64,000 bases of DNA from Oreohelix idahoensis (Eukaryota; Mollusca; Gastropoda; Stylommatophora; Oreohelicidae), in NCBI GenBank assembly GCA_024509875.1, contig JAMPIV010018782.1:92852-156851 (forward strand), written 5' to 3'. Under the pieces are notes generated by a model. It saw only the letters and a list, made by a program, of their open reading frames with translations, was not told the origin of the DNA and did not search any database. Positions 1-11,080 of the stretch are shown here, in pieces. How positions within the stretch are numbered: the stretch's first letter is position 1; each line of letters starts with the position of its first letter. Both the position numbers and the translations under genes were made by a program.

Positions 1-452
1 AACCCAAAGATTGACCGCGATTGTTATCTTTCCGTGAAACAGATCACACTCGTTACCCAGGCCTCAAAGGGTACCAGCCGCTCGTCATCAAACGTTTTAA
101 AGCGACCAGAGAAATTCCCCTGTTGGGACCACAGAGGGTACCCGCCGCTAACGAACCGTTTCTTTCACAGAAACCGACTTTGGCTCGTTCTAACACTTAA
201 AGCGGACCCGAGAAATGTTTCTCTGGTCGAACGTACCCCAGGTGCGTTTAGATAACATTACGTCTAGCGTTAGCTGACCGCAGCTGGCCAGCGTAAACAA
301 CCTCGGGTGGGGTTTGAGAGGGTGAGAAAGTTTGGCCACAAAGGTAGAAAAGGAAAGAAAAAGAAATTACAAAATGTCCAGGAAAACAGAACATTTAAAG
401 GAGTAATCAAATTATGGACAAGATGGTAAAATAAATTATCTTTCACGTGACA
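1..452 (-). repeat. 3' LTR (partial) of gag-PR element
   Basis: Matches 4,925-5,376 of the other LTR almost base for base. One visible difference is near 382 (tgtccagg here, tgtctagg in the 5' LTR). The same difference separates the two LTRs of the right-arm copy. The rest of this LTR lies outside the window. Confidence 0.9.
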
Positions 453-474
453 AGTGCCCCCCCCCCCCTTTTAA
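453..474 (-). other. Polypurine tract of gag-PR element
   Basis: On the minus strand this is a run of A then 12 G directly before the 3' LTR, the expected position of the plus-strand primer. The last gag-PR reading frame stops right beside it. Confidence 0.75.
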
Positions 475-1427
475 AGTTCGAGGAATACGGACAAAAATGA
501 CAGTAATTTATCTTTTCCATCGATGTCCGTTACATGTCGTAAGAACCTTCTATAATCATAACCAAAATCGTATCCAATTTCTGTCAGTACTGTATGACTA
601 GCTCGGAGTTCATTTCTTTTCTTCCCTCTGTCTAATAGACGTTCAGCGAATGGGATTTCGCGAGGCCAGTCGGCGCTGACGCCCTTCGTTTCCGTGTGAA
701 CCTGATCTTGGTTCCACCATTCGCTGTGCCTGTTTATGGTCCGGAAAATTATCCGCACCTGTTGAGGTTTTCGGCCCTGCCTGAACTCACTGGCCACTGC
801 GTAGATAATCCGCCTGTTATGTGCAGTGTAATCATTGATGGGCTCAGGCTGCTTATGTATATATTTACCTGTCACGGGCGTGGCCTTGAATAACCCTCTA
901 TAGCTGCAGTCTTTCGGGATATTCCGCGCGCGTGTAACCCTAGTTGGCAAATAAAGCCGTTCGTCGGCCGAAGAAATGCTAGCATTTGTCTTCTGCCTCT
1001 CCACACCTACTCCCCTGTTTCGGTGGGAGCATTGATCAATCTTCAGACCTGTGCCCTCTAAAGGTGGATCTGGAGCTTTCCTTGCCTTGCCAGTCTCAAC
1101 TCTGGCTTGGTCAACGGAAATGATCAAGTTGCTCGGTAATGGCCTGGCGGAGGCGACTACTTTGCTGTCCATCAGTGGGGTTGAGACCACTGGAATAATG
1201 CGATTTAAAAAATGAGAGAACTCAGCTGCCTGAAGCAGAGAGTAATCGATCGCATTCTGGGGTTCTACTAGATCGTAACAGATCTCCGTAGCTTCTATCC
1301 GTGAAGACAGATAGGTAATATCTGCGAGTTGCAGAGTTTGTTGAGTCGCTTTTACCATTACTAGCATGACGTGAGCCAAGGCTCTCAACAATGGCTCCTT
1401 GTACAGTAGTAAGGCAGCTTTTCTCAC
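471..1427 (-). CDS. C-terminal region of gag-PR polyprotein, unknown function
   Basis: A 318-residue open frame downstream of the protease segment, ending at the polypurine tract. It contains no RT (no xxDD) and no integrase zinc-binding or DDE pattern that I can see. It is basic and rich in Arg, with the stretch IIFRTINRHSEWWNQDQ about two thirds through. In the right arm the protease frame runs directly into the start of this region; here a 1-base insertion near 1,350 separates them. The ATG that opens this frame is therefore probably not the biological start, and the product is more likely the tail of one gag-PR polyprotein. Function unknown. Confidence 0.55.
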   Translation of the reverse strand: MRKAALLLYKEPLLRALAHVMLVMVKATQQTLQLADITYLSSRIEATEICYDLVEPQNAIDYSLLQAAEFSHFLNRIIPVVSTPLMDSKVVASARPLPSNLIISVDQARVETGKARKAPDPPLEGTGLKIDQCSHRNRGVGVERQKTNASISSADERLYLPTRVTRARNIPKDCSYRGLFKATPVTGKYIHKQPEPINDYTAHNRRIIYAVASEFRQGRKPQQVRIIFRTINRHSEWWNQDQVHTETKGVSADWPREIPFAERLLDRGKKRNELRASHTVLTEIGYDFGYDYRRFLRHVTDIDGKDKLLSFLSVFLEL

Positions 1428-1512
1428 TGTCTTCTGCCCTGAGAAGTGTGAGACTCAAATGGAATACCAGGGATCCCTTCGCCTGGAACCCTGTGTCCAC
1501 TATAAACGTCAA
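1222..1512 (-). CDS. Retroviral-type aspartic protease segment
   Basis: The frame opens with TFIVDTGFQAKGS, matching the hydrophobic-hydrophobic-DTG active-site loop of retropepsins that process gag. It overlaps the 3' end of the gag-like ORF in a different frame, the usual gag/pro arrangement expressed by frameshifting. Here it is cut short after 96 residues by an extra A (aatggtaaaagcg) relative to the right arm, where it stays open to 157 residues. A flap or second conserved motif is not obvious, so whether it is active is unknown. Confidence 0.6.
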   Translation of the reverse strand: MTFIVDTGFQAKGSLVFHLSLTLLRAEDSEKSCLTTVQGAIVESLGSRHASNGKSDSTNSATRRYYLSVFTDRSYGDLLRSSRTPECDRLLSASGS

Positions 1513-2662
1513 CTTTGCCCTCCCCTGAGGAAGTTACTGGCGTCAGTTGAACTTTGTCCTGCAATGCTAGATCCACTTCCTGGTTGACAGGCCCCGCAGA
1601 CTGCATGCAAAGGACTGGACGGTTTGAGATCCCGTTAGATCGCGAAGTGCCCGAGAAAAAACTCTCGGTGTGTTTTTCCAAAGTTCCTTGGAACGGTTTG
1701 GAAACTTTAACCCTTTTAACAGGCGACTTATTCTTGCACCTTTTAAGCTCAGGGTGATAAGAGGAGCGGCACCTCCTTTCTACGATCGTTGAGTTGGAGG
1801 GATGCGCCTCTGCATATGGTTTTTCGCTGTCCGGCCGGGAATCTTGCGAAATATAACGTGATAGGGTGTGGCTCCCTTTTCTCGACGTCACGTGTCGGTT
1901 TGGTGCTGCTCGGTCTGGAGCATGAGAGGCTCGGGGTTCGCCGCTTGCCAGACGGGAACAATCCGTATTACAATGCTTGTTAGCACCTCTCTCACCTTTG
2001 AGCAGTTTCCATGCCTGTGAACGTTGCGTAATTTTCTCCGTGGCCTTAGGTCTGCTATCCCGACGTAAATTCTTTCCTTGTTCGGGCTTCGGATCCAAGT
2101 CCAAAGGAAAGATAATTTTCTGGAGTTGGGGTTCGGTTTTAGCAGGCAAGTTTTCTTTCATGGGCGCAAGGTTTGCAGGGGCGTTGACCGTTAAGGGAAT
2201 AGTAGAAGGGGAATTAGAGTGACTACATTTAGTATCTGTTTCCATCCTCCGAATTTGGCTATCCAGTTCATTCATTCTGATTTGGTATAGCCTGCTCCTT
2301 TCTTGGCTTTCTCTGTCCCTTTCTTGGCGCTCTATTTCCCATTGCTTGTCCCGTTCTTGTTGCTCCATTTCCAATTTCTTGTCCCGTTCTTGTCTTTGCT
2401 TTTCCCTTTGCTTCTCATCTTCTATCACTTCTTCTACATACTGTCGGGTGAATGCTTCACTCTCCCCAGTTTGTTTACAGGACCATGCCAAGATTAAACG
2501 GCTGTCAAACCAATTGTCTACCTCGTATAGATCCTGCAGGCTTACTGCAAATTCTAGAAAGGGCTGGATTTCGCTATCCTTGTACTCCATGTACTTAGCT
2601 ACCTCGAGGGCAATCCTATGCACTTTATCTAGATCAGCCATTATATCAGGGTGAGCAAACAC
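1424..2662 (-). CDS. Gag-like protein of non-autonomous LTR element
   Basis: A 412-residue ORF that follows the 5' LTR, primer-binding site and leader, the place of gag. The first about 85 residues look folded and alpha-helical. Residues about 85-145 form a highly charged helix of repeated QERDK/REKQRQ units, a likely coiled coil. The C-terminal half is basic, Ser- and Pro-rich and disordered-looking. I see no CCHC knuckle and no obvious major-homology region, so the assignment rests on position and the coiled coil. It is intact here and frameshifted in the right arm. The start ATG at 2,662 lies two codons after the leader; an in-frame ATG (MADL) lies seven codons further in. Confidence 0.7.
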   Translation of the reverse strand: MFAHPDIMADLDKVHRIALEVAKYMEYKDSEIQPFLEFAVSLQDLYEVDNWFDSRLILAWSCKQTGESEAFTRQYVEEVIEDEKQREKQRQERDKKLEMEQQERDKQWEIERQERDRESQERSRLYQIRMNELDSQIRRMETDTKCSHSNSPSTIPLTVNAPANLAPMKENLPAKTEPQLQKIIFPLDLDPKPEQGKNLRRDSRPKATEKITQRSQAWKLLKGERGANKHCNTDCSRLASGEPRASHAPDRAAPNRHVTSRKGSHTLSRYISQDSRPDSEKPYAEAHPSNSTIVERRCRSSYHPELKRCKNKSPVKRVKVSKPFQGTLEKHTESFFSGTSRSNGISNRPVLCMQSAGPVNQEVDLALQDKVQLTPVTSSGEGKVDVYSGHRVPGEGIPGIPFESHTSQGRRQ

Positions 2663-3338
2663 TATAGAAGAATAGAACCTAGAGATCTTAGTTACCTAGT
2701 GCACTAGGTGCTGATTAACTTAATAATCAATAAAATCTAGGCTAGCCTGGGAACTTTAAAAAAAACAAGAAAGTTTGTGGCTACTCTGATTGCGACAAGC
2801 AAAACCCCAAAAAACTCCAAAAAATGTAAGTGATGTAAAACTTACTATCACTTCACCCCAGTTCTGTCAGTACTAAGCTATTGAGAGGATTGGTTACTAT
2901 CCTCCGAATGAACACCCTCCCTTGGTACAGATGCAAGCTAGTAACTGACTATCTGTAGCTTCTTATCTCAGATTAAAGAGCTACTCCTGAAAAAAATATT
3001 AACCCTTAAAAAAAAAATTTTCTGACTTTTACAACAATAGTCGTCAGATTTGTCAACCAAAAACTCAGCAGTGGTACCATCAACCTTTACCAGCTGTCTC
3101 ATGTGTAGCATGAACAATAAATGTAACTAAATATTTATGATTGCTGTGGAGAAAAACGCTGTTCAGACTTCCTCCAAAAGAAATAGTTCGATATGTCTAG
3201 GGGAAAGAAATTCCTATAATCTGCCGAACACTAAACTCTAAGAATCAGAATAGAATCTTGTGAGAGATTCATCCTCGGATCGAGCACATATTAAATGTCG
3301 TACTAGGTGGGTTCTAGAATCTCGGACGGGCTCCCATT
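2663..3338 (-). other. Untranslated leader of gag-PR element
   Basis: About 650 bp between the 5' LTR and the gag-like ORF with no long frame. It probably holds packaging signals; none can be identified directly. Confidence 0.5.
3321..3336 (-). other. Primer-binding site of gag-PR element
   Basis: On the minus strand it reads TGGGAGCCCGTCCGAG, beginning two bases after the LTR terminus CA. It starts with TGG as required for pairing with a tRNA CCA end. The tRNA identity is not assigned. Confidence 0.7.
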
Positions 3339-5376
3339 TGTCGTGGTTGAGTTAAAGTGGTAGAGTATATTTCGAGTTGGACAACTGTAGTGAAATCGAC
3401 AAGGGATAGTGGACTGACAGAGTTATAGATTACACACACAGAAAGGTGTAAATAGGAGATGGACTTGAGACAACCTGGAAGAAGATTTACCAAAATGATC
3501 TCTCTCTCCAAGCCTCAACTCACTTATGTCCGTCTAAGCATCTCCTGCTCTCTCTCTTTTCTCTTATCATACATAGAGATTATAGTAAAGAGCTAAAAAC
3601 ACAAATATGGATGGAAAGGTCGTGAACAGCGCATTAATAAATGTGTAAAATTTATTAAAGAAGAAAAGCATGAAAATAATGCATATCATCACAACGACAT
3701 AAAATTACATCAATAATCAATCAAATATGCAAATACTCCAACAACCACACACACAGATCACCGACATGAACCTGTAGAACACAAAGAGATAAATAATCGA
3801 GTGACAGTCCTTCGGTTTTCGGGGACCAGCTGAAGTAACTCCAGTAAGTGGTGTTTTCGTATATATCCTCCATCGGTGATGGAATTAACCTGAATAACAT
3901 CACTGTATAGGCGCTATCGTTGGTGACCCCCCCTACTGGCGCGAATTGGGCTGGGGGGACGCTGTTTATCTCCTGCTGACCAACTGATTGAACTGGGCGA
4001 CAGCCTGTCCGCTTTTCGGGGACCAAATGTACTAGCTCCAGGAAGTGAATTTCTTGTAGATCCTTCGTGAGGGACTAGCCTACAAAACTTTCTTTGTTGG
4101 TGCTAAACGTTGGTGACTCCCCTTATAGCGTGAGTGGGGCTGGAACTCTGTCCATAGATGGCTGCTCATACGTGCGAGGTTTTAAGTATCCAGGAAATAC
4201 ACCAGAAGAAGTCACTTGAGGACAAAAGAGACCCAGGCGCGCTTATCCGGCGCAAGGCTCCGCTTGGCTGTAAATCCTGTTTAAACTGGTTTGGCTGTGG
4301 TTTGCTGAGTGCCCCGTTTAGGCACAAAAAAGGCGGGTGATATGGAATTCTGCTATAGGCATGCTGAGCGGGTTTGATATTCTGGAAGCCGCAATGCTCT
4401 GGCTGGTAATCCAATAGGCGAGTAGAGAACTACTCCTGCGTTTGGCGATTCCAGATTTAGCGTTGGCTCCGTTGCACTGCGTGAGCTTAACTTGGCGTTG
4501 ACAAAAAGGGGTTTTGATTCAGGAACGGGGTTGACGATTCGTTGCTAGATGTATACAGAAACCCTCTAGATCGGAGAGTATATGACTTTCTTCGCCTGAC
4601 TGAAGTCTGCTCTAGCGATTCGGTCTTCCTGAAACCCGAAAAATGACTAGAACATAGGCAAACACATTCTAGTACTGTGTTAACGTTTGCCTTATCTCAT
4701 GATGGTCATCTACGGGCCAGGAAAATTTACGAATGTCTTTGTCTATTAAAACCAGTCTACTCTTATAGATCACAAAGGACGCTCCCCCCCCGAACACCTG
4801 GCGTGCGTATTTCTACAGAAGTTCGGCGAAAGACGTAATCTAGAGTAAGACAAAAGAAATCGTGCGAAAGTTCCCCAGGTAGAGAAATGCATAACATTAT
4901 GCTCTATCTTGTCTAAGGGGCGAAAACCCAAAGATTGACCGCGATTGTTATCTTTCCGTGAAACAGATCACACTCGTTACCCAGGCCTCAAAGGGTACCA
5001 GCCGCTCGTCATCAAACGTTTTAAAGCGACCAGAGAAATTCCCCTGTTGGGACCACAGAGGGTACCCGCCGCTAACGAACCGTTTCTTTCACAGAAACCG
5101 ACTTTGGCTCGTTCTAACACTTAAAGCGGACCCGAGAAATGTTTCTCTGGTCGAACGTACCCCAGGTGCGTTTAGATAACATTACGTCTAGCGTTAGCTG
5201 ACCGCAGCTGGCCAGCGTAAACAACCTCGGGTGGGGTTTGAGAGGGTGAGAAAGTTTGGCCACAAAGGTAGAAAAGGAAAGAAAAAGAAATTACAAAATG
5301 TCTAGGAAAACAGAACATTTAAAGGAGTAATCAAATTATGGACAAGATGGTAAAATAAATTATCTTTCACGTGACA
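3339..5376 (-). repeat. 5' LTR of gag-PR element (2,038 bp)
   Basis: Bounded by TG...CA on the minus strand and followed at 5,377-5,381 by gacac, the complement of the target duplication gtgtc seen in the right-arm copy. The LTR is unusually long. Inside it are two diverged tandem units of about 190-200 bp (near 3,813-3,966 and 4,010-4,152), each with a ggtgac-C-run block and a ttcggggacca block. Short ORFs such as the 73-residue frame at 4,958-5,179 are not supported as genes. Confidence 0.88.
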
Positions 5377-5381
5377 GACAC

Positions 5382-6282
5382 CTGACAGGAACATAAAGAA
5401 GGATGAAAGGGATTGATTCACAGTATCGTTTGACATATGGTTAAATAGTTTTACTCACCACCAAATTGTTGTATGGAGGCGAATCATGGGAAAATACTTA
5501 TAATTAAGAAGGTAGAATTAACTTAGGATCATTTTATATTAAAATGATTGTTGTTGACTACACTATCCTGGTGCATCTGCTAGCGCGCTTTTCTGAAACT
5601 GTCGTGTCTATCGTCCCCGTCAGGGTTTTGGAGGGGTATGAAAAGAAAATACAGGGAGTGCGTTTCAATTCATTGCAGGTTTAGTCCCTTAAACATAAGC
5701 TTCAAAAAGCAGAAGAGGCTAATCCTACCAAAGTTTCAACGTATGCAGTGCCAGTTGGTGATAACAGGCCCGTCATCACGTGAATACTTACTGGAACAAG
5801 TTCAGCAAAATTGTGTGTCCACCTTATAAAGGAGCCAGCTGCCGTGATGCAGATAAGTTGCTTACTGCAACTGTCAAGCTTATCCAGCTCAATTAATAAA
5901 GCTTATTCTCCAGTTAAGGATGACTAAAGCAAGATAGTGTTGAAAAACTGTATAGTAAAAATAATAAACAATTCTACCATTGAATAATCAAGCCAGAAAA
6001 TTTGTCTACGAGATGATAGACATTGTGAAACAAGAAAGAAAAACATTTATTTAAATATTATTATTTATTTCTTACTGTAAAATATTTGAGTTCAACATTT
6101 TCAAACAGAAAAAGTATTTGTTTTTATTAAAATTGTAAATATTCACCAGAAGACTGTTCTTAAGTTCTTTAAGTTGAATTTTATTTAGTGTTGGTGAATA
6201 TAAATATACTATATATGTATATCTAAATACATACCCCTAGCATAGCCAATAACATTAAATAAAATATTAACCAAGAAGGATC
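5382..6282. other. Unassigned flank of gag-PR element
   Basis: AT-rich DNA with no supported gene. The short frame at 5,638-5,829 has no recognisable motif. Confidence 0.5.
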
Positions 6283-6474
6283 ATGAGAGGTAGCAGTTAC
6301 GGAATCAGAGTATTACTTTACCATCAGCTCTGGTAACTTACATAGCTTGACCCTACCTTGGTTGTCTATACACCCTTACTTTCTTCAGAGAAGGGGGTAT
6401 TACTCATAAGACCAGGCTCTTATCTGGCACTATCCTGGTATCATCTGATACATCTTTATGTCCAGGATAGCTTA
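6283..6474 (-). repeat. Hairpin-bearing interspersed repeat, copy A (left arm)
   Basis: On the minus strand it starts with a stem tatcctgg ... ccaggata around tgtatcagatga and continues with gccagataagagcctggtctta and agtaatacccc. The same order of blocks occurs at 9,313-9,490 and 61,180-61,370. The family is unknown to me; it is about 190 bp, non-coding, and looks like a MITE or SINE. Confidence 0.65.
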
Positions 6475-8834
6475 TTCTTATTAACACCTCAAACCTCTCG
6501 CGACACTCTCTCAGTTTTTTAACTATTTGTAATAACACTTATAGGAGACGCATCCATATTAGGCGTTCACCTCGTGAACTAATTTCGGGGGATGGACTGG
6601 GGCCAGTTTGGATCTGCGACAAATGGGGTGACAGAATATTAAGTGAATTAAATAATATATTCATGGAGTAATTCTATTACCAAGGGATATTACAGACCTA
6701 CCATACCAGGTAATTAGGTAAGAGTGTGAGAGTGACCACTGTTTGCAACAGTGTGCGAGTAGTTTCTTTCTTGCTGGAAAAACTATCCATATATCTGATT
6801 TGTCTAAAAGTGTGTTTATTTGACTGGGTCTCATAGAGTACCAATACTGTTCATTCTGTAACAGAGTGCTAACCTTCAACCTTGGTGTTAATAATTTTAG
6901 GGTTCTTTTCTCCATTTGGGGAGGGTGCACGTTTTCTGCTTTATTTCATATGCATGTAAATGACTCTTTGATCTTTTCCTTTAGATATTTTGATGTTGTC
7001 GAGTTTTAATTATAATAAACTACAAAGAAACTTACCTTTGTGTGTTGGTCAGACCCATGCCCATTTATCTTTAGTTTTCCCGTTTGTGTGTCTTGTTGTC
7101 ACATAGCTGTGCGTGTAGGTTAACTTATCTATTCCTGATAGGGAGATAAAAGCTGTCTTGCACTAAAAGTACAGTCGTACGAATAGGCTGCAAGAGATTA
7201 CCTAAACACTCCAGAGACAGATCTTTTGTCCTCAATTCTACCACCTGTGAAAAATCTATTTCTATACCTTCTCGCGTATCTGTCGACATCCACTCAATCT
7301 ACTCAAATGGGCCAAATAAAACAATTAACCTTCCGTACGACAGTATTGTAGTATCCTGACAAGGAGTGGAAGAATAGAAGAGCGTGTTATGCTCTCATTC
7401 GTTAATATGGTACCTAGAGTGCAGTAGTTAAGTTAGTGCAGTGGGCCTGTTATTCAGGGCCAGTATAGGAGTTTGCTAGGTTCAGGGAAAGAGTCATTAC
7501 CCGGAGTTGTCCGGTAATTACAACTCAATAACCTGAACGCGAACATTAATAGTTAAATAGTCAAAGCAGTTTTAAGAAGAAAGATAAGCAGCAGTAAAAT
7601 CTAAAGAGAGCCAGATAGTGCAACGTAATACAGAGTCTACTTTAATTGGCAAGTGAGCTGTATGAAAGAATGTCGACAGGACCAAATTGCTGGAGGTCCA
7701 ACTAATATTACTGTTGTACAGTGTAAACAAACAGTGTTCTTGTTTGAGCGGTGTTCCTAAAGTTGTAAATAGAAGTACCACTTCGTATTATTTGACCACT
7801 TTGTGTTTTGTTGTACATATCCATCATCATCCGTCATCGCTATCCACTGAGGCAAAAACCTTGGTATACAACGACCACGTGAGGTAACCACCTATTAGTG
7901 CAAGCTGCGACAGCTCCGAAACGATGAGAACAACAAAAATTACCCCGACAAAAAAGTTACACCTTAGAAACACTAATATAGTATGATGAAATCACCAATA
8001 TAGACATGAGACAGAAAACTGACAAATACCATAGGAAACGAAAAGTCAGGAAAATGTATTGACGTTTGATGGGACGCACATTGAAGAAACCAGTTGAAAG
8101 TATTACAATGCAGTCCTTGTTCTTTAACCCCTAAGGTAAAAGAAACGGAGGGAGGACCAAAAAAAAAAAAAAAAAAAAAAAAACGCAGGAAAAAAAATTG
8201 GAGATAGAATTAGAAACAACAAAAGAGGCATGGAGAAACTTTGAACCAAACGCGCATGGCAGGAAGTCTTGTGGTGAACATGTTAAAAGTCTACGCTCCA
8301 TACTTACTTGAAGGACAGTGAATTAATTAACAGTACATTAGCTAATGTAACGACAGGAAGCATCGAAGTTTACACAAACATTGTAAGCCATTAAACATTT
8401 AAAACGATAACTATAAAGTGTCAACACTCTGTGAACTTTACATGAACTAAAATAGAACTCAATTAATTAGGTGAATTTTTAATGTCACGGCTTTTATAAG
8501 ATTAAACGAGCAGAGGAGAAATTAGTCCGGTCAGAATGTATCAGTGTCATGCATTTCTTCTTTCCTTCATTTACTTTGTTTTGATCCTCGTGAAGTATTG
8601 TGCCATCCCTTCAGATGATACCAATGTGCTCTTCCATTAGTTGGCTTTGTAGCAATTTGTCTTACATAATGAGGCTACAAGTCCCAAGCAGAGTCTCTTA
8701 TTAGTTCTCTCTTACAAAATGCCTAGGTAGCATAAGTTGTATTGTTAATTTTTTTTTCTCATCGATGACCCACAGAAACTACAGGGTGCATGTATTGGTT
8801 TAAACATTATTTAATGCACTCTCATTTCTGTAAT
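6475..8834. other. Unassigned region
   Basis: About 2.4 kb with only short frames (for example 7,572-7,781 and 7,687-7,887, on opposite strands) that show no domain. A run of more than 20 A lies near 8,159-8,183 and is much shorter in the mirrored position. No gene is supported. Confidence 0.5.
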
Positions 8835-8837
8835 CAC

Positions 8838-9258
8838 AGACAGATATGCAGACACGTAACCAGATATACGAACAAGTAACCGGATATACGAGCTCGTAAA
8901 AAGATACGCGAGAATGTAATCAGATATAGCAGCAAGTAACAAGATATATGAGAGTTAGTTGCTTATCCTTTACAGGACGTGGCAATCAACTCCAGCTTTT
9001 ATTGGCTGTTTGTGATTTTTCTAGGCAGTTTTTTTTTCATTCAGTAGTTTGCCATTGCTTTCTGAACGGTACGGCGCTTATACCATTGTTAAAAATCCAC
9101 ACAAAGCGATCTGCTACCAAACCGCCTGCAGCCGGTTTCGAACCTGGTATATCTGGATTATGAAACTGCGTTCATATCCATTAGGCCACAGACGCCGACG
9201 ATATATGAGAAAGAAACCAACTAATCAGATATACGAGCATGTAACCGGATATACTGTA
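8838..9258. repeat. 20-bp minisatellite, small block (left arm)
   Basis: Degenerate copies of the monomer gtaaccagatatacgagcaa, the same unit as the large array at 11,604. The block is split into 8,838-8,953 and 9,200-9,258 by a SINE. Confidence 0.85.
8954..9199 (-). mobile_element. tRNA-derived SINE with 11-bp TSD (left arm)
   Basis: On the minus strand the head reads as a tRNA-like polymerase III promoter: box A tggcctaatgga and box B ggttcgaaacc, about 40 bp apart. A tRNA-unrelated body containing tggcaaactactg and ctgcctagaaaa follows. The element is flanked by gatatatgaga at 8,943-8,953 and 9,200-9,210. The duplicated target is a monomer of the surrounding minisatellite, so insertion into the array is clear. 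The 60- to 94-residue frames across it are not genes. Confidence 0.85.
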
Positions 9259-9312
9259 ACGAGAGGTTTTTTTAAGTTTATATGTAAGTATTTTATAGTT
9301 GATGGTAGATGG

Positions 9313-9490
9313 ATATCCAGGTGTATCAGATGACACCAGGATAATATGCCAGTAAAGAGTTCTGGTCTTAAAAGTAATACCCCAGTCTTAGAAATAAGCA
9401 CTGGTGTATGGATATCATAGAAATAGTCAGACTGTGAAAATCCTGGCCCAGATGGTAAGAATTAGTGCCAGGATTTAAGGTGTCTCCTCC
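9313..9490 (+). repeat. Hairpin-bearing interspersed repeat, copy B (left arm)
   Basis: Shares with copies A and C the block tgtatcagatgacaccagg, then tctggtctta, gtaatacccc, a gtgtat block and atggtaa in the same order. The stem uses slightly different pairing (ccaggtgt with acaccagg), so the hairpin is kept although bases changed. Confidence 0.6.
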
Positions 9491-10449
9491 CTGTGACTTT
9501 CTTATGATTAATTAATTTCTAGGGGATAAATAAAATGAACATTTACTTTAAACACAATTGTAAAAAGTGAATACGTCCTCAGGTACAATTATAATCCTTT
9601 AATATTTACATTAATCTTCTTTTTCTGCTATTTGGAAAAGAGCATTAAAATATACACAAAATGTTCACACCATTAAGTTATTTCTTAACTAATGTGTTGG
9701 TAGGAATGTCTTTCCGTCTGAAAAATGTATTTACTTGAAACAAAGTCCTTTAGCAATTTTAGTAAGTATTATTGTACTTTACACTTCAGGATCTTGAACA
9801 ATATCCTCGAGTATAGTAAAGTTAATGAATACTGGAATCAATATTACTGTATCACTCACTGTCTCTTAGTCCTGTGGCTTTACAGATTACTGTCATCATT
9901 TGACTGAATTCTACAATAATTGGAATACTGTTGTAAATGTTTGTTTCATATCACAAACATTGGCTGTTGGTTCATATATGGATTCTGTCTGTGCCTTAAT
10001 TGACACTTATCTTTGAATCTTGATAGTGCTGACACTGAACGGTCACTGTATTTATCAACATTGGCAGACCCAGCAATAGGGGTACCAATGACCAGCTGTA
10101 GTTCACTCTTTGGGGTCCTGCACTTTTGTGGGATTGCCTCTGATGAACAACACAGGCTTCTGGTACTTGACAGTCTGGTTTGAGTTGTTACATGAAACCC
10201 TCAGTCTTCAGAAACCAGACACTGGACTTAAATTATTTGGCAGATTGCTCGCAATTCAGATGGCAAAGGCGTAGTTGCAAACTCTGCATCCAGTCTGTCT
10301 CAAACTTTCTTTCAGTGTGTCCTTTCAATTTAGCGCTCCGCTTTTTATTGGCTCCCATCGTACGGCCGAGAGGTACTGACGTCACAGTCTAAGACTAGGC
10401 CTGACATTTTCTTATTACACATAAGGAAGGGAAACCCGAGGCCTGTAAA
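9491..10449. other. Unassigned region
   Basis: About 0.95 kb with no recognisable gene. The short frame at 9,725-9,907 has no motif. Confidence 0.5.
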
Positions 10450-11080
10450 CAGTAAATTAATATGAAACAAATATAAAGGTATGTTATCAGGCACTCGCAG
10501 GAAATAAAGAAGTAGAACACCAGACAACAGAAAAACAACAGACATGAGTGGCTTACCCAGGATTTGAACACTGGACCTTCCATGCGACAACCCCGCCTAG
10601 CCATGCAAGTGAATCACACTATCCTCCCTGCCATCTACACATCATGTAATAAATGTTTATACAATACCAAACCTACCCACTGTCCTGTTCTCACTGTTCT
10701 AGTCTACTATCATTTACTGGACATTATTAAGGTCCTTGTCTTGTTGGATTGGCCTATACTGCAGGATAGAGAAACAACAGAAGTGACTGCGTCATTAATA
10801 GGCTGAACTGCCCATGGTGAACTTCCGGTGTCGGGTATTGTGGTTCGCACTGATGACCTGCCATTGAAACATCATTTTTTTGATGATGTGTAGATGGCAG
10901 GGAGGATAGTGTGATTCACTTGCATGGCTTGGCGGGGTTGTCGCACGGAAGGTCCAGTGTTCAAATCCTGGGTAAGCCACTCATGTCTGTTGTTTTTTTC
11001 TGTTGTCTGGTGTTCTACTTCTTTATTTCCTGCGAGTGCCTGATAACATACCTTTATATTTGTTTCATATTAATTTACTG
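10450..11080. mobile_element. Head-to-head tRNA-SINE fold-back (left arm)
   Basis: Two inverted units, 10,450-10,645 (minus) and 10,883-11,080 (plus), about 196-198 bp each and nearly identical, flank a 237-bp spacer. Each unit carries a tRNA-like head: box A-like tggcttggcggg and box B gttcaaatcc. The heads face inward and the tails outward. Similarity to the copy at 61.4-61.7 kb extends beyond the outer end of the 10,450 unit (gcctgtaaac and adjoining bases), so the underlying unit is longer than the inverted arms. Confidence 0.8.

Larger units (their letters stand above)
1..5376 (-). mobile_element. Non-autonomous gag-PR LTR retrotransposon, left-arm copy (cut by window edge)
   Basis: Read on the minus strand the element has: 5' LTR (3,339-5,376, starting TG and ending CA), a primer-binding-like site, about 0.65 kb of leader, a gag-like ORF, a short aspartic-protease frame, a C-terminal unknown region, a G-rich polypurine tract, and a 3' LTR of which only the first 452 bases lie in the window. 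There is no reverse transcriptase, RNase H or integrase, so it must use another element's enzymes. The mirrored copy at 48,677-56,751 shows the complete LTR pair and 5-bp target duplication. Confidence 0.88.

Noticed and set aside
4958..5179. 73-residue ORF found identically at 34-255, 4,958-5,179 and 48,874-49,095
   Set aside because: It lies inside LTRs. Conservation reflects LTR identity, and there is no domain.
6600..6640. LTR end plus primer-binding-like sequence (gcgaca aa tggggtgacag)
   Set aside because: No matching second LTR, no TG start, no target duplication and no coding region follow, so the match may be chance.
8954..9199. Functional tRNA gene
   Set aside because: Box A and box B are present but the acceptor stem and anticodon arm do not fold as a full tRNA, and a SINE body with target duplication follows.
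10905..10985. tRNA gene with box B gttcaaatcc
   Set aside because: Same reason: the head is repeated inverted at 10,540-10,620 and at 61.5 kb as part of a repeat.
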